Below the pieces are notes generated by a model. It saw only the letters and a program-made list of their open reading frames with translations, had not been told where the DNA came from and ran no database searches. From Cellulomonas gelida (lineage in GTDB: Bacteria; Actinomycetota; Actinomycetes; Actinomycetales; Cellulomonadaceae), in the NCBI RefSeq assembly GCF_006538725.1, contig NZ_BJLQ01000004.1, positions 94,581-158,580 on the forward strand: DNA of 64,000 bases, written 5' to 3'. Position numbers and translations under genes: made by a program. Positions 46,861 to 57,550 of the stretch are shown in pieces. Each line of letters opens with the position of its first letter. Within the stretch, counting starts at the first letter, position 1.

Positions 46861-47279
46861 GCCGCGCCGTCGGTGCTCTCGGACGCGCGCGGTGGGCGCG
46901 GTGGGCGCGGGGTGTCGTCGAACCACCTCCGCGGCGCGAGCGCACCCAGGACGAGCACGAGGATCGACCCCCCGATCCAGGCCCCGCCCAGCCAGGGCGA
47001 GTTCACGTTGTCGCCCGCCGGGATCAGCACGTCGCCCCCGGGCCCCGTCTGCGTGAGCACCTGGACGGCGAGGAACACGCCGCCCGCGATCCCGACGTAG
47101 GCGGCCCAGCCACCCCACGCGCGCACCATGACGGTCGCGGCGAGGACCAGGGCGAGCGCGGCGAGCAGTCCCCAGGGGGGCAGGCCGCGATGCACGACGG
47201 TCCCGAGCGCGCCGATCACGACACCGAGGAGGAAGGCGAGGAAGGCCCGCACGAAGGTCTGCGGGGTCAGCGGCTGCAC
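46857..47279 (-). CDS. DUF6113-like membrane protein
   Basis: The 140-residue protein has four helices (about 10-28, 35-53, 60-78, 98-114) with a hydrophilic loop PAGDNVNSPWLGG before the last, and a Pro/Arg-rich tail. It fits the small membrane family next to mshB in actinobacteria (DUF6113; similar in place to Rv1171). Function unknown. It lies 4 nt after mshB and overlaps the flavin reductase gene. Confidence 0.8.
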   Translation of the reverse strand: MQPLTPQTFVRAFLAFLLGVVIGALGTVVHRGLPPWGLLAALALVLAATVMVRAWGGWAAYVGIAGGVFLAVQVLTQTGPGGDVLIPAGDNVNSPWLGGAWIGGSILVLVLGALAPRRWFDDTPRPPRPPRASESTDGAA

Positions 47280-47283
47280 GGCG

Positions 47284-48255
47284 TCAGGCTACCGGCCGGA
47301 CCCCTGCGGGCCAGCCCAGGTCCGGCAGGGGCTCACGCGCGCCGCGCAGCCAGTCCGGGACCGCCACGCGGTACTGCTCCACGGGCAGCACCGGCTCGGC
47401 GAGTCCCAGGCTGAGCGCGTACCGCCCGACGAGCGCGGCGTCGCCCTCGACCGGCTCGACGCCCTGCACCTGCGTCGCGTGCGCGCGCAGGGCGGCGAGG
47501 ACCGCGTCCCGCACGGGCGCGACGTCCACCTCGAGCGCGATCTCGTCGTCGGGCACGACGACGGACGCGAACACGTCGTCGTCCGCCGGGGCGGTCAGTC
47601 CGCCGAGGTCGGCTCCCACGGCCCGCAGCGCCCGGCGCGCGGCCTGCGCGCGCGTGCGGCCCTGCGCGGCCCACAGCACGACGAGGACCTCGTACGGCTC
47701 GCCGGCCAGTGCCGCGAGCTCGACGGCCCGGTGCGCGACCTCGTGCGCCCGCACGTGGTCGGGGTGGCCGTACCCGCCGCCGGGCTCGTACGTCACGACG
47801 ACGTCGGGCCGACGGTCGAGGAGGAGCGCCGCGAGCGGCGCAGCGAGCTCGTCGACCGGGCGCACCGAGAACGCCGTGCCGGCAGCGACAGCGTCGGGGG
47901 CGGCGACTGCGCGGCGTCCCTCGTCGGCCCAGGCCATGCCGGAGTCCTCGAGGCGGCCCCCGGTCCAGCCGGGCAGGGTGTCGAGGAGGTGGTGGTCGGT
48001 GACGCCCAGCGCGGCCGTCGCGGCCGCCAGCTCGGTCTCGCGGTGCGCCGCGAGCGCCGGTCCGTCACCCTCCAGGTGCGCGAGCGCGGCACCGATGACC
48101 TCGCCCCGCTCGCCGCGCGTGCAGGTCACCAGGGTCACGGGCCGACCCGCGGCGGCCCAGGTCGCGAGCAGCGACCCGGTGGCGAGCGTCTCGTCGTCGG
48201 GGTGGGCGTGGACGGCCAGCAGGCCACCGGACCGCTGCCCCGACGACGAGCTCAC
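47284..48255 (-). CDS. mshB: GlcNAc-Ins deacetylase of mycothiol synthesis
   Basis: The 323-residue LmbE-type zinc deacetylase removes acetate from 1-O-(2-acetamido-2-deoxy-glucosyl)-myo-inositol, giving the GlcN-Ins that MshC couples to cysteine. The zinc and catalytic motif VHAHPDDETLATG is near residue 15 and the third ligand is in YGHPDHVRAHEV. MshB and the mycothiol conjugate amidase Mca share the fold; position next to DUF6113 and typA supports MshB. It starts 1 nt after the typA stop. Confidence 0.9.
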   Translation of the reverse strand: MSSSSGQRSGGLLAVHAHPDDETLATGSLLATWAAAGRPVTLVTCTRGERGEVIGAALAHLEGDGPALAAHRETELAAATAALGVTDHHLLDTLPGWTGGRLEDSGMAWADEGRRAVAAPDAVAAGTAFSVRPVDELAAPLAALLLDRRPDVVVTYEPGGGYGHPDHVRAHEVAHRAVELAALAGEPYEVLVVLWAAQGRTRAQAARRALRAVGADLGGLTAPADDDVFASVVVPDDEIALEVDVAPVRDAVLAALRAHATQVQGVEPVEGDAALVGRYALSLGLAEPVLPVEQYRVAVPDWLRGAREPLPDLGWPAGVRPVA

Positions 48256-48256
48256 G

Positions 48257-50188
<1,932 letters not shown>

Positions 50189-50243
50189 GCGGGCTCTTCT
50201 CGAATCAGGGTGTGGGGGTGCGCGCCGACGGCGGCGCCGATCG

Positions 50244-50249
50244 ATCTTA
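50244..50249 (-). promoter_or_regulatory. -10 box TAAGAT of typA
   Basis: TAAGAT on the minus strand lies directly after the hairpin that follows the upstream lipoprotein gene. Confidence 0.5.
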
Positions 50250-50255
50250 CTCGCT

Positions 50256-50274
50256 CACCCCGCATCGCGGGGTG
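50256..50274 (-). terminator. Hairpin between the lipoprotein gene and typA
   Basis: CACCCCGC (50256-50263) pairs with GCGGGGTG (50267-50274) around the loop ATC. It lies 16 nt past the lipoprotein stop and just before the typA promoter. Confidence 0.55.
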
Positions 50275-50289
50275 TGACGTACGCGTCAG

Positions 50290-52116
50290 CTACGCGCTCG
50301 CCCAGGCCCACCAGTCGGTGAGGTCGGCGCGCGCGAGCTGGAGCAGCGGCACCGCGCCGACATCGGGACGGCCCGCGAGCGCCTCGACGCGCGTCGCCGT
50401 CAGGGCCGGTGCGCGCACGAGCGACGTCAGCGCACCTGCCTCGACGAGACGCGCGGCGAGCGCGGCCTCGCCGTCCGGCAGCGCGGCAGGGTCCAGCTGT
50501 GCGGCGAGCGCGGCGACCGCCTCGTCCGTCGCGGCGTCCGACCAGCCGGTCACGTTGCTCGCGCCGTCGGTCCCCCACCGCTCGACGAGCGAGGCGACCG
50601 GCAGCTCGTCCTGCACGGTCGGCACGAGCGCGACGTCCCAGGTGCCGGGCTCCGCCCACAGCGCGGTGGCCGGGTCGGACGTCGCGGCGACGACCTCGAA
50701 CCCCGCCTCGTGCGCCTGCGCGGTCACGAGGTCGACGACGTGCGCACGCAGCGGGTCGACCGTGTTGGCGAGCAGCCGCACCGCGACAGGCGTCGTGACC
50801 TGCGCCCCGTCGAGCGCGTCGCGCGCGCCGGCGACGTCCGCCGTCCGCGTGTCGACCGCTCCCCCGGCGCCCGCCCCGACCGTCGCGAGCACCGACTGCT
50901 CGACCTCCGCCTGCGGCCACAGCGGTGCGACCACCTCGTCGACCACCTGCTCGCGCGGCACGGAGCCCCACAGCGCACGCCGCACCTGCGCCGCGCGCGC
51001 CACGTCGTCCGCAGTCACGTGGTCGGGGTCGGTGCCCTGCGCGGCCAGCACTCCCCCGGGAGCGACCTGCGCGACGAGCTGCCACACCGCGTCGCCACCG
51101 GCGACGACCCGCGCACCCGCGTCGTCGAGCGCCTCCCGCACGTCCGTCGTCGCGACCGGCGCGACCACGTCGACCTCACCGTCCCGCAGCGCCGTCACCT
51201 GGTCGAGGGGGTGCACGTCGGACCGCACGACGAGCGAGTCGAACCGGGCGGGGCGCGAGCCGGTGTACTGCTCGTTGCGCACGAGCTCGACCCGCTGGTC
51301 CGGCAGCACCTTCGACACCGCGTACGGCCCGGTGGTGACGGCGACGCCGGCCGCCGCCGCGAGGGCGTCGTCGTCGTAGGCGGTGCGCCACGCGCGGGAC
51401 AGCGCGCTCAGGTCGTCGTGGTGGTCGGCGGGCGCGGCGAGCGCGGCGACGACGGCCTGTGCCGCCTGCACGTCGTCCTCGACACCGAGCGCCTCCCTGC
51501 CGAGCACGTGCGCGGGGAGGTTGACGTCGAGCGCGACCTGCCAGTCCGGCACGGGCCGCGCGTAGACGACCGTCACGCGACCCTCGTCGTCGACCGTCGG
51601 GACGGTCTGGGCGTGCACGAGCGCGCGCGAGGTCGCGGCGAATGCGACGCCCGAGTCGAGTGCGTCGCCGTTGACCACCTCGCCGTCGTCGCCCAGCTCG
51701 GGCACCACGTCGTCGAGCGAACCCGAGCGCGCCGCCCACTCGAGCAGCAGATCGGCCGCGGTCACCGGTACGCCGTCGGACCAGGTCGCGGTGCGCGCGA
51801 GCGTGTAGCGGACCGTGAGCGGGTCGTCCGCGAGCTTCTCGACCGAGCCGAACCCCTCGTCGGGCACGGCCCGCCCCCCGGCGTCGAGCGAGACGAAGCC
51901 GTCCTGCACGAGCGAGCGCACGAGGACCGAGCCGGGGGCCCGGCCACGGGGAGTCGCGGCGTTGAGCGAGGCGAACGGCACGTCGACCGCCACGACCACG
52001 CCGCCCGTCAGCGAGGGCAGCGGCGCGGGGTCGCCGGTGCAGCCGACGAGCGCGGCGAAGCCCACGGCGACGGCCGCGGCGAGGGCAACACGCTGCGTGA
52101 CCGGTCGTCGTGCCAC
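50290..52116 (-). CDS. SBP_bac_5 family lipoprotein next to typA (LpqW position)
   Basis: The 608-residue protein has a lipoprotein signal (VARRPVTQRV, hydrophobic core, LVGC lipobox near residue 26) and the fold of peptide-binding proteins (SBP family 5), with TATWSDGVPVTAADLLLEW in the first half. The paralogue at 57551-59413 shares this segment. Its place beside typA equals that of mycobacterial LpqW (Rv1166), a SBP-like lipoprotein involved in mannolipid synthesis rather than uptake, so either role is possible. GTG 52116 is preferred (GGGGGG ribosome site); GTG 52122 is 2 codons upstream. Confidence 0.85.
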   Translation of the reverse strand: MARRPVTQRVALAAAVAVGFAALVGCTGDPAPLPSLTGGVVVAVDVPFASLNAATPRGRAPGSVLVRSLVQDGFVSLDAGGRAVPDEGFGSVEKLADDPLTVRYTLARTATWSDGVPVTAADLLLEWAARSGSLDDVVPELGDDGEVVNGDALDSGVAFAATSRALVHAQTVPTVDDEGRVTVVYARPVPDWQVALDVNLPAHVLGREALGVEDDVQAAQAVVAALAAPADHHDDLSALSRAWRTAYDDDALAAAAGVAVTTGPYAVSKVLPDQRVELVRNEQYTGSRPARFDSLVVRSDVHPLDQVTALRDGEVDVVAPVATTDVREALDDAGARVVAGGDAVWQLVAQVAPGGVLAAQGTDPDHVTADDVARAAQVRRALWGSVPREQVVDEVVAPLWPQAEVEQSVLATVGAGAGGAVDTRTADVAGARDALDGAQVTTPVAVRLLANTVDPLRAHVVDLVTAQAHEAGFEVVAATSDPATALWAEPGTWDVALVPTVQDELPVASLVERWGTDGASNVTGWSDAATDEAVAALAAQLDPAALPDGEAALAARLVEAGALTSLVRAPALTATRVEALAGRPDVGAVPLLQLARADLTDWWAWASA

Positions 52117-52153
52117 GCTCACCCCCCGCCCGCGCCGGGCACCGTCGGGACCG

Positions 52154-53986
52154 TCAGAAGCCGCGCCCCGCCTCGCGCTCGTTGTCGACCTCGGAGATCT
52201 CGTGGATCTCGCGACGCGTCGCCTCGTGCGCCTGGTGCGCCTCGTCACGCGCGAGCTCGAGACGCTGGGCCTCGAGGAGCGCGTCGCGCGCCTCGCGGCG
52301 CTCCTGCTGCGCCTCGGGGTCCGGCACCGGCACCGCCGCGAGCAGACGCTGCGTGTACGGGTCGACGGGGTGGTTGACGACCTGCGCGGTCTCGCCCACC
52401 TCGACGAGCTTGCCGTTGTGCATCACCGCGATGCGGTCCGAGAGCATCTCGACGACCGCGAGGTCGTGGCTGATGAACAGGCACGCGAACCCGTGCTCGC
52501 GCTGGAGCTCCTGGAACAGCTCGAGGACCGTCGCCTGCACCGAGACGTCGAGCGCGGACGTCGGCTCGTCGGCGACCAGGAGCTGCGGCTCGAGCGCGAG
52601 GCTGCGGGCGATGCCGACACGCTGGCGCTGCCCGCCCGAGAGCTCGTGCGGGTAGCGGTTGCGCATGGCGCGCGGCAGCTGGACCTGGTCGAGCAGCCGC
52701 TCGACGGCGCGCTGCATCTCCTGGCCCTTGACGCCTCGGTGCAGCAGCAGGGGCTCGGCGATCGACTCGCCGATCGGCAGCCGCGGGTTGAGCGAGCTGC
52801 CCGGGTCCTGGAAGACGATGCCGACCTTGGTGCGCAGCGGCTTGAGGTCGCGCATCGACGCGCCGACCATGTCCTGGCCGACGATGCTGAGCTTGCCGCT
52901 CGTGACGGGCAGCAGGCCGACGATCGCGCGGCCCACGGTGGTCTTGCCCGAGCCCGACTCGCCGACGAGACCGACGACCTCACCCTTGCGGATCTGGAGG
53001 CTCACGCCGTCCACCGCCCGGAACGCGGGCGTGCGCCGGCGCCCGGGGTACTCGATCACGACGTCCTGCGCGTCCAGGACCAGCGGACGGTCTTCGTCCG
53101 ACGCCGTCGAGGTCGCCGGCGCCGTGCCCGCCCGCTCGGCCGCCGCCGCCTCGGCGCTGCGGCCCAGGTGCGGGACGGCGTCCAGAAGCTTGATCGTGTA
53201 CGGGTGCTGCGGGCGGGCGAACAGCTCGCGCGCCTCACCCTGCTCGACGACCTGGCCGTCCTTCATCACGAGGATCTTGTCGGCCATGTCCGCCACCACG
53301 CCCATGTCGTGCGTGATGAGGACGATGCCCGAGTCGATGCGCTCGCGCAGGTCGCGCATGAGCTTGAGGATCTCGGCCTGGACGGTCACGTCGAGCGCCG
53401 TGGTCGGCTCGTCGGCCAGCAGGAGCTTCGGGTCGCACGCGAGCGCCTGCGCGATCATCGCGCGCTGACGCTGACCACCCGAGAGCTGGTGGGGGTAGGA
53501 GTCGATCCGGACCTCGGGGTCGGGGATCTCGACGAGCGTGAGCAGCTCGAGCGCGCGCGCACGCGCCTCGGCCGGACCCATCTCGAAGTGCGTGCGCAGC
53601 GTCTCGACGATCTGGAACCCGATGGTGAAGACCGGGTTCAGGGCCGTCATCGGCTCCTGGAAGATCATCGCGACCTCGCGGCCGCGGATGCGTCGCAGCT
53701 TCGAGGCCGACATGCCGATGAGCTCACGGTCGCCGAGCTTCGCCGAGCCGCGGGCGCGACCGTTCGGCGGCAGCAGGCCCATGAGCGCCATGGACGACTG
53801 CGTCTTGCCCGAGCCGGACTCGCCGACGATCGCGAGCACCTCGCCGGGCCGCACGTCGTAGGAGACGCCCTGGGCCGCGGGGTACCACGTGCCGTCCACG
53901 TAGAAGTCGACGCCGAGGTCGCGGACCTCGAGCACGGGAGCGCTCGTGTCGGCGGGAGTCGGCGCGTCGGTGGTGTCGATGGCCAC
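52154..53986 (-). CDS. Fused oligopeptide-type ABC ATPase (OppD-OppF)
   Basis: The 610-residue protein carries two complete ABC domains. The first has [16 protein letters not shown] and [13 protein letters not shown], the second [16 protein letters not shown] and [13 protein letters not shown]; both have the Asp-Glu Walker B ([24 protein letters not shown]). It combines the OppD and OppF functions in one chain and should energise the permeases encoded at 54723-57361. A GTG start after GAAGGA is used. A plus-strand gene separates it from the permeases. Confidence 0.95.
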   Translation of the reverse strand: MAIDTTDAPTPADTSAPVLEVRDLGVDFYVDGTWYPAAQGVSYDVRPGEVLAIVGESGSGKTQSSMALMGLLPPNGRARGSAKLGDRELIGMSASKLRRIRGREVAMIFQEPMTALNPVFTIGFQIVETLRTHFEMGPAEARARALELLTLVEIPDPEVRIDSYPHQLSGGQRQRAMIAQALACDPKLLLADEPTTALDVTVQAEILKLMRDLRERIDSGIVLITHDMGVVADMADKILVMKDGQVVEQGEARELFARPQHPYTIKLLDAVPHLGRSAEAAAAERAGTAPATSTASDEDRPLVLDAQDVVIEYPGRRRTPAFRAVDGVSLQIRKGEVVGLVGESGSGKTTVGRAIVGLLPVTSGKLSIVGQDMVGASMRDLKPLRTKVGIVFQDPGSSLNPRLPIGESIAEPLLLHRGVKGQEMQRAVERLLDQVQLPRAMRNRYPHELSGGQRQRVGIARSLALEPQLLVADEPTSALDVSVQATVLELFQELQREHGFACLFISHDLAVVEMLSDRIAVMHNGKLVEVGETAQVVNHPVDPYTQRLLAAVPVPDPEAQQERREARDALLEAQRLELARDEAHQAHEATRREIHEISEVDNEREAGRGF

Positions 53987-54063
53987 GGTCAGGATCCTTC
54001 CGGGGTCAGGTGGCGGCGCCCGGTCAGGGCCGCGCTCACCTGCTGGTCTGGGAGCATGGCGGG

Positions 54064-54660
54064 GTGGGTCCCACGCTGAGGTTCTCGTCGAGGTACGGAC
54101 GGTGGCTGACCGTCGCGGCCGGTGCGGCCGGTGTCGTCGCTGTGGCGTCGATCGCCGCGACCGACGGTCTGGCGGCCGCGCTGCGCGCGCTGCCGGTCAC
54201 CGGTCTGCTGGTGCTGCTGCTCTGGGCGGCGTACTGGCGCCCCGAGGTCGAGGTGTCCGACGGGGGCATCACCGTGCGCAACGTCTGGCGCACGGCTGTG
54301 ATCCCCTGGCCGACGTACCGTGACGCCGAGGTGCGGTTCAGCCTGCGGATCGAGACGACCGACGGTGCGGTCGAGGCGTGGGCCCCGGCTCGCAGCAGCG
54401 GTTCCGCGCGCTGGCTGAGCCGCCGCGGACCGGCGGCGCCCGCACTGCCGGCCGACGACGAGCGTGTCGACGGCACGGCCGAGGACGCACTGCGCGCGAT
54501 CGTGGACCGGCACGCCGCGCTCGCTCGCGCGGGACACCTCGATCGCGCCGAGTCCGCCGTGGCGACCGGCGCCGTGCACGTCGCACGGGCCTGGCACGCG
54601 CGCCTGCTCGGCGCGACGCTCGTCCTGCTGGCCGCGAGCGTTCTCGTGCTCGCGGCCTGA
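54064..54660 (+). CDS. PH-like domain membrane protein, unknown function
   Basis: The 198-residue protein has two N-terminal helices (about 14-32 and 38-56), a short PH-like segment VEVSDGGITVRNVWRTAVIPW, an acidic-helical region and a C-terminal helix (LLGATLVLLAASVLVLA). It resembles bacterial PH-domain (bPH) small membrane proteins that follow YdbS-like patterns. The start GTG 54064 is a best guess; no strong ribosome site is visible. It lies on the opposite strand inside the peptide ABC locus. Confidence 0.7.
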   Translation: MGPTLRFSSRYGRWLTVAAGAAGVVAVASIAATDGLAAALRALPVTGLLVLLLWAAYWRPEVEVSDGGITVRNVWRTAVIPWPTYRDAEVRFSLRIETTDGAVEAWAPARSSGSARWLSRRGPAAPALPADDERVDGTAEDALRAIVDRHAALARAGHLDRAESAVATGAVHVARAWHARLLGATLVLLAASVLVLAA

Positions 54661-54670
54661 GCGCGCGGCG

Positions 54671-54696
54671 GTGACCCCGGCCGGGGCCGGGGTCAC
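54671..54696. terminator. Bidirectional hairpin between convergent genes
   Basis: GTGACCCCGGCC (54671-54682) pairs with GGCCGGGGTCAC (54685-54696). The stem lies 10 nt past the PH-like gene and 27 nt past the OppC-like stop. Confidence 0.65.
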
Positions 54697-54722
54697 GCGC
54701 ACGGTGCTGGTCGTCATGGCGG

Positions 54723-55826
54723 TCAGGCCGCGCCCGGGCCCATGCCCACGTTGCGGCCGTCGATGTGCGGCGGCATGGTCGTGGTCCGCGCCTCGGCCGC
54801 GGCGAGAGCCTTGGCCATCTTGCGCTCGGACGGGATGCGCTTCTGGCGCGGGTCGAACGCGTCACGCAGGCCGTCGCCGATGAAGTTGACGGTCAGCGCG
54901 ATGACCACGATGAACAGACCCGGCCACCAGAACAGCCAGGGCCGCGTCGAGAACGCCTCCTGGTACTGCTGGATGAGCTGGCCGAGCGAGATCGTCGGCG
55001 GCTGGATGCCGAAGCCCAGGTAGGACAGCGCGGTCTCGAGCAGGATCGCCGAGCTCATGAGCAGCGTGGTGCTCACGATGATCGTGCCGATCGCGTTGGG
55101 CAGGATGTGCTTGAAGATGATCCGCCGGCTGCTCGCGCCCGCCACGCGCGCGGCGTCGACGAACTCCCGCTCACGCAGCGCGAGGAACTCGCCACGCACG
55201 AGGCGCGCGAGGCTCGTCCACAGGACCAGGCCGAGCGAGACCGCGAACAGCACCCCGGACACCTGGCCGGCGAGCTTGCCGATCACGGCGCCGATCACGA
55301 TCGTCGGGACCGTGATGAACAGGTCCGTCGTGCGCATGAGGAGCGTGTCGAGGCGGCCGCGGAAGAAGCCCGCGAGCGAGCCGACGAGCACGCCGATGCC
55401 GCACGCGACCAGGCCGATGATCACCATGACCATGAGCGAGGTCTGCACGCCGTGCATGACGCGCGCGAACAGGTCGCGCCCGAGCTCGTCCTGGCCGAAC
55501 GGGTGCGCACCGATCGCGAAACCCTCGCCGCCGAGCCAGCTCGGCAGCGTGAAGGTGGGCGCGCCACCGGGGTTCACGACGTCGAGGTTGGTCTCGTAGC
55601 CGGTGTACTTCCACCACCCGGGAACCGGACCGAAGCCCACCGACGTGAAGGCGAGCAGGACGACCGCGATGAGCAGGCCGAGGCCGGCCATCGCGCCCTT
55701 GTGCCGGAAGAACCGGCGACGGACGATCTCGCCCTGGGACAGTCCGACGACGTCCTTGAGCTCGATCTCGTTCTCGGTCCGCTCGTTGCGGTCGGCGGGC
55801 AGCTGGGGGTCAGGAGAGGTGCTCAT
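54723..55826 (-). CDS. ABC transporter permease, OppC-like
   Basis: The 367-residue permease has an N-terminal cytoplasmic segment (with LKDVVGLSQGEIVRRRFFRHKG), one helix, an exported loop of about 95 residues and the five-helix BPD_transp_1 domain with the ATPase-contact motif EFVDAARVAGASSRRIIFKHILPN. The C-terminal tail (about 40 residues, ending GMGPGAA) is longer than usual. It overlaps the OppB-like gene by 4 nt, so the two are translated together. Confidence 0.93.
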   Translation of the reverse strand: MSTSPDPQLPADRNERTENEIELKDVVGLSQGEIVRRRFFRHKGAMAGLGLLIAVVLLAFTSVGFGPVPGWWKYTGYETNLDVVNPGGAPTFTLPSWLGGEGFAIGAHPFGQDELGRDLFARVMHGVQTSLMVMVIIGLVACGIGVLVGSLAGFFRGRLDTLLMRTTDLFITVPTIVIGAVIGKLAGQVSGVLFAVSLGLVLWTSLARLVRGEFLALREREFVDAARVAGASSRRIIFKHILPNAIGTIIVSTTLLMSSAILLETALSYLGFGIQPPTISLGQLIQQYQEAFSTRPWLFWWPGLFIVVIALTVNFIGDGLRDAFDPRQKRIPSERKMAKALAAAEARTTTMPPHIDGRNVGMGPGAA

Positions 55827-57361
55827 GCGTCCAACCGGATTCTCGGGTCGATCACCGCGTAGATGATGTCAGCGACGATGTTGGCGATGATGGCGAGCGA
55901 GGCCGTGATCAGCAGGTAGGCCATCACTGTGTCCTGCTCGGCCTCGCCGAGCGCGTGCACGAACAACTGACCCATGCCGGGTCGCGCGAACACGGCCTCG
56001 GTGATGACCGCACCGCCGATGAGCGTGATGACGTCGATCGGCACGATGGTCGCGAGCGGGATCAGCGTGTTGCGGAACCCGTGCCGCACGACGACGACCC
56101 GCTCCGGCAGGCCCTTGGCGCGCGCGGTACGGATGTAGTCCTGGTTCATCACCTCGAGCATGCTCGACCGCGAGTACCGCGTGTACGCGGCGAACGCGAT
56201 GAGCACGAGTGTCGCGGTCGGCAGGATCAAGTGGGTGAAGGCGTCAAGCACCTGCACCCAGTAGTTGCCGCCGAGGCCGGGCGTCTGGTCGCCGAACGTG
56301 GGGATCGGCCGTCCGCCGAGCGCCTTCGAGTACGGCGGCCACACCTGCATGACCTTGTCGACGAAGATCAGGGCGCCCATCACGAGCGCGACCGCGACGC
56401 CGGACTTCGCCGACACGCCCCAGTCCGGCCCGCCGTACAGGCGACCGACGACCCAGCCGATGACGCCGGTGACGACCGCGAGCCCGACGAGGATCCAGAA
56501 CGCGCCCTCGCCGTCGACGCCGAACGCGTCGCCCTTGAACACGGTCTGCATCGGGAAGTACAGGACGAACCCGATCACGACGACCGTCAGCGCCGTCCAC
56601 AGCGCCCGGCGGTTCTGCAGGCCCGCGAACACGCCGACGATCGCGAACGCCACGGCACCGCCGATGACGAGCAGCAGGATCGGGCCGATCTTGGGCTCGA
56701 GCCACCAGTTCGACAGCTGCAGGTAGGCGAGCATGCCGATCGTCGCGGCGGCACCGATCAGGAACACCTGGCTGCGACGGCGCACCGAGCCACCGATCGC
56801 GAGCATCCACAGCACGCGCATGCCGATCCCGACGACGGCGATCGTCGCCCACGCCAGGTTCGGGTCGCGCAGGAAGTCGTTGAACCCGATCGCGCCCCAC
56901 TGCTTGAGCATCACCGCGACCCAGAACGAGGGCAGCGAGTACAGCAGGAACGACAGGAAGATGATCAGGTAGTCGAACGTCGCGTACTGCCGCAGCGCGC
57001 TGACGATCCCGACGGTGATGCCGAGCAGCAGCGACAGGAACGTCGCCGCGGTCACGAGCTGCAGCGTGGAGATGATCGCGTGGCCGATCAGTGAGCTCAC
57101 CGACTCGCCGGTGCGCCACGAGACACCCAGGTCGCCCTGGAGCACGTCCCCGACCCACTGGAAGAAGCGGATGACGGGACTGGTGTCGAGACTGAGCAGC
57201 TCGGTGCGCGCAGCCATCTGCTGTTCCTTGTTGACAGCGGTGCTCTCACGCAGGTCCTTCAAGGGGTCGATCGCCGCGGCGACCAACAGGTACATCAGAA
57301 ATAGGGCCACGAACAGCGTGGCTAGGCCGGCTAGAAGCCGGCGGATGAGGAATCTCAGCAC
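55823..57361 (-). CDS. ABC transporter permease, OppB-like, with large internal insertion
   Basis: The 512-residue permease begins VLRFLIRRLLAGLATLFVALFL, has a normal exported loop after helix 1 and ends with the contact motif DYIRTARAKGLPERVVVVRHGFRN plus GMGQLFVHALGEAEQDTVMAYLL. OppB proteins are usually 310-340 residues; here about 170 residues with four or five extra helices (around 195-345) are inserted in the membrane domain before the contact motif. The GTG 57361 is chosen because it opens the family N-terminus; AAGAGG lies 10 nt upstream. Confidence 0.9.
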   Translation of the reverse strand: MLRFLIRRLLAGLATLFVALFLMYLLVAAAIDPLKDLRESTAVNKEQQMAARTELLSLDTSPVIRFFQWVGDVLQGDLGVSWRTGESVSSLIGHAIISTLQLVTAATFLSLLLGITVGIVSALRQYATFDYLIIFLSFLLYSLPSFWVAVMLKQWGAIGFNDFLRDPNLAWATIAVVGIGMRVLWMLAIGGSVRRRSQVFLIGAAATIGMLAYLQLSNWWLEPKIGPILLLVIGGAVAFAIVGVFAGLQNRRALWTALTVVVIGFVLYFPMQTVFKGDAFGVDGEGAFWILVGLAVVTGVIGWVVGRLYGGPDWGVSAKSGVAVALVMGALIFVDKVMQVWPPYSKALGGRPIPTFGDQTPGLGGNYWVQVLDAFTHLILPTATLVLIAFAAYTRYSRSSMLEVMNQDYIRTARAKGLPERVVVVRHGFRNTLIPLATIVPIDVITLIGGAVITEAVFARPGMGQLFVHALGEAEQDTVMAYLLITASLAIIANIVADIIYAVIDPRIRLDA

Positions 57362-57448
57362 GGGTGGGCTACCTCTTGGTCGGTGCACCGCGGTCCTGGG
57401 GATAGTAGCCCCGCTGGCGCGGTCCGGTTGTATCCGGTCGTGCACGCG

Positions 57449-57484
57449 CTCAGGGCGCTGGGATGGTGCTCCCAGCGCCCTGAG
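57449..57484 (-). terminator. Perfect 15-bp hairpin, second of a pair
   Basis: CTCAGGGCGCTGGGA (57449-57463) pairs with TCCCAGCGCCCTGAG (57470-57484) around a 6-nt loop. With the next hairpin it separates the lipoprotein gene from the permease genes. Confidence 0.65.
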
Positions 57485-57502
57485 CAGGAGTCACAGGCCG
57501 GC

Positions 57503-57543
57503 GACACCCGCCTTCCCGGCATCTCGTCGGGAAGGCGGGTGTC
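57503..57543 (-). terminator. Perfect 16-bp hairpin, first after the lipoprotein gene
   Basis: GACACCCGCCTTCCCG (57503-57518) pairs with CGGGAAGGCGGGTGTC (57528-57543) around a 9-nt loop, 8 nt past the stop of the lipoprotein gene. Confidence 0.65.
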
Positions 57544-57550
57544 ACGTGTG

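Noticed and set aside
50272..50289. TGTGA followed by a TCA-containing sequence upstream of typA as a CRP site
   Set aside because: The second half does not match at the required spacing and it overlaps a hairpin and a stop codon.
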